Position numbers and translations under genes: made by a program
The notes under the pieces: generated by a model
Databases searched by the model: none
Told to the model about the DNA's origin: nothing
What the model saw: the letters and a program-made list of their open reading frames with translations, nothing else
Part shown: one piece after another, positions 1-5,653 of the stretch
Numbering within the stretch: the stretch's first letter is position 1
Layout of the letters: each line of letters begins with the position of its first letter
NCBI GenBank assembly: GCA_021783935.1
Contig: JAJXTK010000439.1
Location: 1 to 5,653 of the forward strand
Direction of reading: 5' to 3'
Length of the DNA stretch: 5,653 nucleotides
Source: Myxococcales bacterium
GTDB lineage: Bacteria; Myxococcota_A; Polyangia; Polyangiales; JADJMO01

Positions 1-897
1 GAACAGGGGCCCTTGCAGCTCCGCGGGCATGCGGTGCAGCCCGTCGAAGAAGACCGTGCCGCCGCGCGCGAGCTCGAGCCTCCCGAGCGCCCCGTCATGG
101 CGCGCGTGGAAGATGCCCCGCACGTCGGCGGGGCGAAGCTGCGGACACTCGATGCGAAGGAACGGCCTGTCGCGTCGGGGCGAGGCCTCGTGGATGGCGC
201 GCGCGACCGCCTCCTCGCCGACGCCGGGGTCGGCGAGCAGCAGGAGCGGCTCTTGCGTGCGCGCGTGCGCGTCGATGGCGGCGCGCAGCTCGCGCACCGG
301 CTCCGAGGTGCCGACGAGCACCTCCTGCATGCGACGCAGCTCCTGCTCGCGCAGCTCGCGTGCGAAGGCCAGCTCGCGCTCGAGCTCCTGGTTGCGATCC
401 TGCAGCCCGTGAACCAGCCGCGAGATCGCCAGCTGGGTGCTCACGCGCGCGAGCACCTCGCTCGGATCGAATGGCTTGGTGATGAAGTCGACGGCGCCCG
501 ACTCGAGCCCGTGCACGCGCGCGGCTGCGTAGCCGAGCGCGGAGCAGAAGATCACCGGGATGCTCGCGAGCTCGGGGTCGGCCTTCATCCGGCGGCAGAC
601 CTCGAAGCCGTCGATCGCCGGCATCATGACGTCGAGCAGCACCAGCGCCGGATGGGTGCGCTCGACGATGCGCAGCGCCTGCTCGCCGTCAGTGGCCACC
701 AAGATCGTGCAGCCGAGCGGGCGAAGCGTCTCGGTGACGACGTGGAGGTTCACCGGCTCGTCGTCGACGACGAGGATGCGGGGGGTGTCCTCGTGCGGCG
801 CCTGGGCATCGAGCCCCGCCCGCGCGAGCGTCCGGTTCAACCAGTCGGGGGTCTTGATGTCCAATGGAACCCTCGGTCTCGCAGCTCGCCGGGCCAT
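1..897 (-). CDS. Response regulator with receiver domain and degenerate sigma54-activator-like AAA+ domain (C-terminus outside window)
   Basis: This gene reads leftwards and runs off the window, so 299 residues are visible. Residues about 38-155 form a CheY-like receiver domain: acidic pair D45/D46 in LVVDDE, phospho-acceptor D89 in LLDVMMP, switch residue S119, and K141 in FITKPF. Residues about 160-193 are rich in Glu/Arg/Leu and look like a coiled-coil linker. From about 194 the sequence follows a sigma54 activator AAA+ domain (VGTSEPV, ARAIHEASPR, GGTVFFD). However, the Walker A motif reads ADPGVGEE instead of GESGTGKE, the GAFTGA loop is missing, and Walker B has DG instead of DE. ATP hydrolysis and sigma54 contact are therefore unlikely in this part; it may be a binding or dimerisation module (compare Pfam Sigma54_activ_2, from memory). 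The start is uncertain: ATG at 897 is used here, but TTG at 864 has a better upstream GAGGG. It lies about 126 bases downstream of the hydrolase gene on the same strand. The output domain cannot be seen. Confidence 0.9.
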   Translation of the reverse strand, partial: MARRAARPRVPLDIKTPDWLNRTLARAGLDAQAPHEDTPRILVVDDEPVNLHVVTETLRPLGCTILVATDGEQALRIVERTHPALVLLDVMMPAIDGFEVCRRMKADPELASIPVIFCSALGYAAARVHGLESGAVDFITKPFDPSEVLARVSTQLAISRLVHGLQDRNQELERELAFARELREQELRRMQEVLVGTSEPVRELRAAIDAHARTQEPLLLLADPGVGEEAVARAIHEASPRRDRPFLRIECPQLRPADVRGIFHARHDGALGRLELARGGTVFFDGLHRMPAELQGPLF

Positions 898-1023
898 CGA
901 GGCCCCGCGCCCGCAGCGCCATCGTAGGCGCGATGGGCGTCAGCGACGATCGAGATGCGTCGGCGCCCGGGCTCGGGCTGCGCGCGCGGCCCATCCGAGA
1001 CCTCGCCGGTCCGCGCGCCGCCC
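898..1023. other. Spacer between hydrolase and response regulator genes
   Basis: This 126-base GC-rich gap separates two genes on the minus strand. I see no convincing terminator with a T-run and no clear -35/-10 pair. The genes could be cotranscribed, but the gap is long enough to hold a separate promoter. Confidence 0.5.
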
Positions 1024-2130
1024 TCAGTCGAGCAGCGGCAGCGGCGCGGCGAAGTGCGCCGCCACGCCCGACGAGACGACCGGCGCCTCGCCGGCGCGCA
1101 GCCACGGGAGCTCGGGCCACCAGCGCTGCACCGCCGGCGGCTCGAGCGGCTCGAAGCTCCCCCCCGGCCGCGGCATCGCGAGCGGCGCGCCCGCCAGCTT
1201 CGCGGCCTCGATCACGCGCTCGGCGGGCTCCGTCCACGCGTGCAGCGCGAGGTTGAAGGTCCCCCAGTGCAGCGGGAGCATCACGCGCCCGCCGAGCAGC
1301 TGGTGCGCGCGCACCGCCTGCTCCGGCCCGAGGTGCACGTCGGCCCACGCCGCGTCGTAGGCGCCCGTCTCCATCATCGTCAGATCGAAGGGGCCGAGCG
1401 CGCTGCCGATGTCGGCGAAGCCGGGGAACATCGCCGTGTCGCCGCTGAAGAAGACGCGCCGCTCGCGCGCGATCATCGCGAAGCCACCCCACAGCGTGCG
1501 ATCGCGCGTGGCCGGCGAGCGCCCCGAGAAGTGCCGGGCGGGGGTGCACACGATCTCGACCCCCGCGACGCGCGTCGACTCCCACCAGTCGAGCTCCACG
1601 ATGCGCTCCGGCGCGACGCCCCAGGCCTCGAGGTGCGCGCCGACGCCGAGCGGCGTGACGAACGTGGTCGGTCCGAGCGCGCGAATCGTGGGCAAATCCA
1701 GGTGATCGTAGTGATCGTGCGACAGGATCACCGCGTCGATCGCCGGCAGCGCGTCGGCCGCCATCGGGGCCTGCCAGAAGCGCTTCGGGCCCGCGAACGA
1801 GACCGGCGAGATGCGGGCGCTGAAGACCGGATCGGTGAGCAGCCGCGCCCCGCCGATCTCGACCAGCGTCGAGGAGTGGCCGAGCCAGGTGACGCGCAGC
1901 CCGCTCGGCGGCGCGTCGCGGAACTCCTCGGCGCGGCGGCGCAGCACCGGCAGCTCGACCGCCGGCTCGCGGTTCGGCGCGCCGCGGACCCACTTCGCGA
2001 GCGCCTGGCCCATGCGCATGCGCGGCGGCAGCGGGTTGCGGAACGCGCCGTCGGCGAACTGCGGCGAGCGCTCCATGCGCGCGCGTCGCTTCCCAGAAGG
2101 CAGAGCCCCGAAGGCGTCCCAGCGGATCAT
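1024..2130 (-). CDS. NAPE-PLD-like metallo-beta-lactamase-fold hydrolase
   Basis: This is a 368-residue MBL-fold protein that resembles N-acylphosphatidylethanolamine phospholipase D and its bacterial relatives. Motifs in order: TWLGHSS (81-87), LTDPVFSAR, GPKRF (114-118), metal-binding SHDHYDHLD (137-145), ELDWWE (179-184), TPARHF (196-201), SGDTAMF (229-235), GPFDL, GAY and HWGTF (288-292). These supply the His/Asp ligands expected for a dinuclear metal site (usually zinc). The ELDWWE, GPKRF and HWGTF blocks separate NAPE-PLD-like proteins from generic UlaG-type hydrolases. The natural substrate in bacteria is uncertain; a phosphodiester lipid is possible but not shown. No signal peptide is visible, so it is probably cytosolic. 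The open frame extends upstream to a TTG at 2196, but that extension is Arg-rich and unlike a domain. ATG at 2130 gives FGALPSGKR...SPQFADGAFRN, the usual N-terminal pattern of these proteins; ATG at 2076 is a third option. No strong Shine-Dalgarno sequence supports any of the three. Confidence 0.93.
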   Translation of the reverse strand: MIRWDAFGALPSGKRRARMERSPQFADGAFRNPLPPRMRMGQALAKWVRGAPNREPAVELPVLRRRAEEFRDAPPSGLRVTWLGHSSTLVEIGGARLLTDPVFSARISPVSFAGPKRFWQAPMAADALPAIDAVILSHDHYDHLDLPTIRALGPTTFVTPLGVGAHLEAWGVAPERIVELDWWESTRVAGVEIVCTPARHFSGRSPATRDRTLWGGFAMIARERRVFFSGDTAMFPGFADIGSALGPFDLTMMETGAYDAAWADVHLGPEQAVRAHQLLGGRVMLPLHWGTFNLALHAWTEPAERVIEAAKLAGAPLAMPRPGGSFEPLEPPAVQRWWPELPWLRAGEAPVVSSGVAAHFAAPLPLLD

Positions 2131-2660
2131 CGCGGCTCGGGGGATGCGCCCACGCGGCGGCGTGTTTCGTGAAGAACGCGCGCGCCGCCGTCGCAACGAC
2201 CGGGCGGGCGCTCGGCCCTAACGCCGAAGAGGCGTCGTTCGCAACGAAAAAGGCCGTACCGAAGGGTCGATCCGTTTTGTCCGCGATCCAAACCCGCGGC
2301 GGCTCGGGGTGTCCGGGCGGCCCAGGCGCGTGTCCGCTCGCCCGCAGGTCCGGGGGGCGCCCGCGCCGCACCTCGAAACCCCGCCCCGCGCGACGCTTCG
2401 GCGGGGATTTCTCGGGCGCCTTGGATGCAGCGGGGCTCGCGTGGTCGCGTCGGCGTGGTCGCCGCCCCACGTGCGGGCGAGCGGCCACACGAGGGGCTGG
2501 GTTTCCCACGGCCTAACCAGCTGAAATTCCATGCGAAGGGGGCGGCGCTTCGGTGGCACGCTTCGCGCAGCAGGCGCGGCGTCCAGGTCAAGTTCCCGAC
2601 GACGCACCGCAGTGTCAGGCGTCCAGGGCTCTTCAGAATTCCGAGACCAAGCAGTCGCAC

Positions 2661-2720
2661 AGAAGTCTACAGCGTCTTACTTGTACCTACATTTCGTTTC
2701 ACTGTACGACTGCAGTTGAT
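2661..2720 (+). promoter_or_regulatory. AT-rich island, likely promoter region of small membrane gene
   Basis: 35 of 60 bases are A/T, in strong contrast to the GC-rich surroundings, and the island ends about 25 bases before the small gene. A TTGTAC box at 2681-2686 resembles a -35 element. The best downstream partner (TACGAC at 2705-2710) is a poor -10 match with an 18-base spacer. The regional assignment is better supported than the exact boxes. Confidence 0.35.
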
Positions 2721-2727
2721 GATCTCG

Positions 2728-2733
2728 AAGGAG
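2728..2733 (+). promoter_or_regulatory. Shine-Dalgarno sequence AAGGAG for the small membrane gene
   Basis: AAGGAG lies 12 bases before the ATG at 2746. The spacing is somewhat long, but the match is good. It lies downstream of the alternative in-frame ATG at 2719, which has no such sequence, so it favours the 2746 start. Confidence 0.5.
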
Positions 2734-2745
2734 CTCGCGTCTTCG

Positions 2746-2922
2746 ATGAAGGTCACTCCCTGGTTCCTCGTGGCGCTCGCGCCGTTCGCCGTCCTGGCGT
2801 TCTCCGGCGCGCTCACGGGACACATCGCTGTGCTTCTGGTCGTGTTCGGCATCTTCTTCGGAACGCTGTCGCTCGATAAATTTGCGACCGCGACGAAGGC
2901 GTCGGCCGACGATCGCTCCTGA
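2746..2922 (+). CDS. Small two-helix membrane protein, 58 residues, unknown function
   Basis: I do not recognise the family. The 58-residue product is almost all membrane segment: residues about 5-23 (PWFLVALAPFAVLAF) and about 27-43 (HIAVLLVVFGIFFGTLSL) are hydrophobic, separated by a short Gly/Thr turn (SGALTGH). They are followed by a soluble tail with KF, K and DDRS. A hydrophobic hairpin with both ends on the same side is the simplest topology. The open frame begins far upstream, but the upstream part is Arg-rich and lacks this pattern. The start at 2746 is supported by AAGGAG at 2728; ATG at 2719 would add the nine residues MISKELASS. Upstream is an AT-rich island. The next plus-strand gene starts 212 bases downstream, past a strong hairpin, so it is probably a separate transcription unit. 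Codon use (mostly G/C at third positions) is consistent with a real gene, but the short length leaves some doubt. Confidence 0.6.
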   Translation: MKVTPWFLVALAPFAVLAFSGALTGHIAVLLVVFGIFFGTLSLDKFATATKASADDRS

Positions 2923-2952
2923 TCGAACGATCCGACCGGCGAGCACGCTCCC

Positions 2953-2996
2953 GGCCCCTGAGGGCCCCTGCGCGAGTCCCCGGGCGCCGAAGGCGC
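2953..2996 (+). terminator. Two short GC hairpins after the small membrane gene
   Basis: GGCCC-CTGA-GGGCC (2953-2966) and GCGCC-GAA-GGCGC (2984-2996) form two five-base-pair stems shortly after the stop codon at 2920-2922. No T-run follows either, so intrinsic termination is not assured; they may protect the 3' end or mean nothing in such GC-rich DNA. Confidence 0.25.
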
Positions 2997-3075
2997 AACG
3001 AGGAATCGGTGGGGGAGCACGAGGGGAGCGGCGCTCGCCCCGCTCGCGGGCCGACCGATAGGAGGGGGCTTCCGC

Positions 3076-3105
3076 AGAGGGGCCCGCTCGACGAGCAGCC
3101 CCTCT
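3076..3105 (+). terminator. Strong hairpin before the 3135 gene, possible terminator or leader structure
   Basis: Perfect eight-base arms AGAGGGGC (3076-3083) and GCCCCTCT (3098-3105) enclose a second stem GCTC/GAGC (3086-3089 and 3093-3096) around a GAC loop, with a small CC/A mismatch between the two stems. A short T-containing stretch (CTTTG, 3111-3115) follows. It ends about 15 bases before a TATTAA box, so it could terminate read-through from the left. If transcription instead starts upstream of it, it would be a leader hairpin controlling the next gene. Confidence 0.45.
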
Positions 3106-3119
3106 CGTCGCTTTGTGGC

Positions 3120-3125
3120 TATTAA
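3120..3125 (+). promoter_or_regulatory. Possible -10 box TATTAA of the 3135 unit
   Basis: TATTAA stands out in GC-rich DNA and matches four of six positions of the -10 consensus. No good -35 is found 16-18 bases upstream, where the hairpin arm lies. Transcription from it would begin around 3131-3133, two to four bases before the GTG start, giving an almost leaderless mRNA. This agrees with the absence of a Shine-Dalgarno sequence before that GTG. Confidence 0.3.
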
Positions 3126-3134
3126 CGTCGGCAC

Positions 3135-4322
<1,188 letters not shown>

Positions 4323-4327
4323 CCTCG

Positions 4328-5479
4328 ATGCGCGTCGGGCTCGATGCGGTCCTCGACGATCCGAAGCGCCTCGCGGCCTGGCGCTCGACGCGCCTCGGGC
4401 TGCTCGTGCACCCGGCGTCGGTGACGCGCTCGTTGGTGCACGCGCTCGACGCGCTCGCCGAGGTCGACGTGCGGCCCCGGATCCTCTTCGGCCCGGAGCA
4501 CGGCCTCGGCGGCGGCGCGCAGGACATGGCGTCGGTCGACGACGTGCTCGACGCGCGCACCGGCGCGCGCGTGATCTCGCTCTACGGGCGCGGCCCCGAG
4601 CGGCTGTCGCCGCGCCCCGAGGAGCTCGACGGCCTCGGCCTGCTCGTCATCGATCTGCAGGACGTCGGCGCGCGCTACTACACGTTCGTCTGGACGGCGC
4701 TCCTCGCCCTGCGCGCGTGCGCGATGGCGGGGGTGCGCGTGGTGGTCCTCGATCGGCCCAACCCCATCGACGGGGTGACGCGCGAGGGGCGCGTGCACGA
4801 GGAGCTGCGGCTGCGCTCGTTCGTGGGGCTCGAGCCTTTGCCGATCCGTCACGCGATGACGCTCGGCGAGATCCTCGCGCTGCGCGCCCGTGTCGAGGGG
4901 CTGTCGGACGCGCTCGAGGTGGTGCCGGTCGAGGGGTGGGATCGCGAGCGCTACGCGGACGCTTGGGATCGCCCGTTGGTGATGCCGTCGCCGAACATGC
5001 CGACGCTCGACACGGCCGTGGTCTATCCGGGCGGCTGCCTCGTCGAGGCGACCAACCTCTCGGAGGGGCGCGGCACGACGCGGCCGTTCGAGCTCTGCGG
5101 CGCGCCTTGGCTCGACGGCCGCGCGCTCGCCGCGGCGCTGCACCGCACGGGGCTCTCGGGCATGCGGGCGCGCCCCACGAGCTTCGAGCCGACCTTCCAG
5201 AAGCACGCGCGGCAGCTCTGCGGCGGCGTGCAGATCCACGTGACCGATCGGCGCGCCTTCCGGCCGGTCGCGACCTACCTCGCGCTGCTCACCCTCGCGC
5301 GGGCGCAGGCGCCGGAGCGCTTCGCCCTGCGAACGGAGCCTTACGAGTACGTCGAGCCGGCGGAGGCCGAGGCGCTCGATCTGCTCTGCGGCACGACGCG
5401 CACGCGCGAGGCGTTGATGGCGGGCGCCTCGGTGCGCGAGGTCGTCGCGACGGTGTGCGAAGAGCCTCTGCCGAAGTGA
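4328..5479 (+). CDS. namZ: DUF1343 / NamZ-like (GH171) exo-beta-N-acetylmuramidase homologue
   Basis: This 383-residue protein has the complete DUF1343 motif set: Gly-Leu-Asp near the N-terminus (4-6), FGPEHG (54-59), SLYG (84-87), DLQDVGARYYTF (109-120), LDRPNP (141-146), SFVG (164-167), RHAMTLGE (174-181), SPNMPT (221-226), YPGG (233-236), TNLSEGRGTTRPFE (242-255) and GAPW (258-261). The characterised member, Bacillus subtilis NamZ, removes N-acetylmuramic acid from the non-reducing ends of peptidoglycan sugar chains. That enzyme is secreted, whereas here the domain starts at residue 2 with no signal peptide or lipobox, so action inside the cell on recycled muropeptide sugars is more likely, unless it is exported another way. 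The protein ends soon after the last conserved helix and seems to lack the usual C-terminal Arg/Tyr-rich end. The start at 4328 lies five bases after the upstream stop codon, implying one mRNA and probable translational coupling. The open frame extends far upstream, but that part is the shadow of the preceding gene. Confidence 0.92.
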   Translation: MRVGLDAVLDDPKRLAAWRSTRLGLLVHPASVTRSLVHALDALAEVDVRPRILFGPEHGLGGGAQDMASVDDVLDARTGARVISLYGRGPERLSPRPEELDGLGLLVIDLQDVGARYYTFVWTALLALRACAMAGVRVVVLDRPNPIDGVTREGRVHEELRLRSFVGLEPLPIRHAMTLGEILALRARVEGLSDALEVVPVEGWDRERYADAWDRPLVMPSPNMPTLDTAVVYPGGCLVEATNLSEGRGTTRPFELCGAPWLDGRALAAALHRTGLSGMRARPTSFEPTFQKHARQLCGGVQIHVTDRRAFRPVATYLALLTLARAQAPERFALRTEPYEYVEPAEAEALDLLCGTTRTREALMAGASVREVVATVCEEPLPK

Positions 5480-5509
5480 CGGGCAGGGGCACGGGAAGAG
5501 CGGGGAGTG

Positions 5510-5637
5510 CTAGCAGGCCGTTGAGCTTCTCCGGAGCGGCCCGAGCCTCTCCCGCGTCAACCCGAAACTCGCCGCGCGATCGACACGGCCTGCTGTCTGC
5601 CACAGTTCCCGCAGGCCGTTTCTCAACGGCCTGCTAG
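5510..5637. repeat. MITE-like palindromic element with 16-base perfect inverted ends
   Basis: CTAGCAGGCCGTTGAG at 5510-5525 is repeated in perfect inverted form at 5622-5637. The core GCAGGCCGT also occurs at 5611-5619 (direct) and 5585-5593 (inverted), so four copies alternate in orientation. The outer borders read C-TA at the left and TA-G at the right. This is what insertion into a CTAG target with TA duplication would leave, as known for IS630/Tc1-type elements. The inner element would be 122 bases (5513-5634), too short to code for a transposase. It starts 30 bases after the muramidase stop codon. Confidence 0.6.
5611..5634 (+). terminator. Perfect hairpin GCAGGCCGTT-TCTC-AACGGCCTGC
   Basis: A ten-base-pair perfect stem with a four-base loop forms the right half of the repeat element. 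It lies about 130 bases after the muramidase stop codon and could end the transcript, but no T-run follows on the plus strand. The structure is certain; the terminator function is a guess. Confidence 0.35.
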
Positions 5638-5653
5638 GGTTCGCGGGAGATGT

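Larger units (their letters stand above)
2131..2745. other. Long non-coding divergent region
   Basis: About 615 bases lie between the leftward hydrolase gene and the rightward small membrane gene. The open frames crossing it are Arg/Ala/Pro/Gly-rich and show no recognisable domain or motif, so I read them as chance frames of GC-rich DNA. Visible structures are a small inverted repeat ACGCC/GGCGT with a 5-base loop (2221-2235), a second one TCGTT/AACGA (2235-2247), and a clear AT-rich island at 2661-2720, where 35 of 60 bases are A or T. The position suggests divergent promoters, but no canonical pair can be assigned with confidence. Confidence 0.6.

Noticed and set aside
955..2172. 405-residue plus-strand frame opposite the hydrolase gene
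   Set aside because: Arg/His/Ala-rich antisense shadow with no domain; the opposite strand encodes a clear enzyme.
689..2509. Long minus-strand frame of 606 residues overlapping the hydrolase gene
   Set aside because: Composition is Arg/Ala/Gly-rich without any motif; it is the shadow of the MBL-fold gene in another frame of GC-rich DNA.
2554..2569. Possible sigma54 promoter TGGCACG-N4-GCGCA
   Set aside because: The -24 part is perfect and the GG-to-GC spacing fits, but the TT of the -12 element is missing and it lies about 180 bases from the nearest start; chance is likely at this GC content.
3060..3065. AGGAGG resembling a strong ribosome binding site
   Set aside because: No start codon follows at a useful distance; the next gene starts 70 bases further, beyond the hairpin.
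5650..5652. ATG next to GGGAG at the right edge
   Set aside because: The purine stretch touches the ATG without spacing and only four bases of sequence remain, so no gene start can be supported.

Overview
The window is GC-rich, with coding regions dominated by G/C at third codon positions. Its gene content fits a deltaproteobacterium of the myxobacterial type: a REC plus sigma54-activator-like regulator, an uncharacterised family that I remember as largely deltaproteobacterial, and a DUF1343 protein. Polyangiales/Sandaracinaceae would be a reasonable guess, but this is inference from style and content, not from a marker gene.

Left part (1-2130, minus strand): two genes point leftwards. The first transcribed is an NAPE-PLD-like metallo-beta-lactamase-fold hydrolase (1024-2130). 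About 126 bases downstream comes a response regulator that runs off the left edge (1-897). The regulator has an intact receiver domain and a coiled-coil linker, followed by a sigma54-activator-like AAA+ domain that has lost the Walker A lysine, the GAFTGA loop and the Walker B glutamate.

Middle (2131-3134): a long, mostly non-coding divergent region. It holds an AT-rich island (2661-2720) just before a very small two-helix membrane protein on the plus strand (2746-2922). A GC-rich spacer with several hairpins follows. The strongest hairpin is at 3076-3105, directly before the next transcription unit.

Right part (3135-5479, plus strand): a tight two-gene unit. The first gene encodes a 395-residue protein of an uncharacterised family (probably TIGR04552, named from memory). 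Its central and C-terminal parts line up motif by motif with the RelA/SpoT (p)ppGpp synthetase fold, including the catalytic Asp and Glu positions. Five bases later starts a DUF1343/NamZ-type (GH171) exo-N-acetylmuramidase homologue without a visible signal peptide. The pairing suggests a link between cell-wall sugar turnover and a nucleotide-type activity, but that is inference.

Right edge (5480-5653): no gene, but a compact palindromic element with perfect 16-base inverted ends and CTA/TAG borders. It looks like a small non-autonomous (MITE-like) element and may also act as a terminator.

The strongest candidate for something undescribed is the RelA/SpoT-like reading of the 3135-4322 protein and its coupling to the muramidase.
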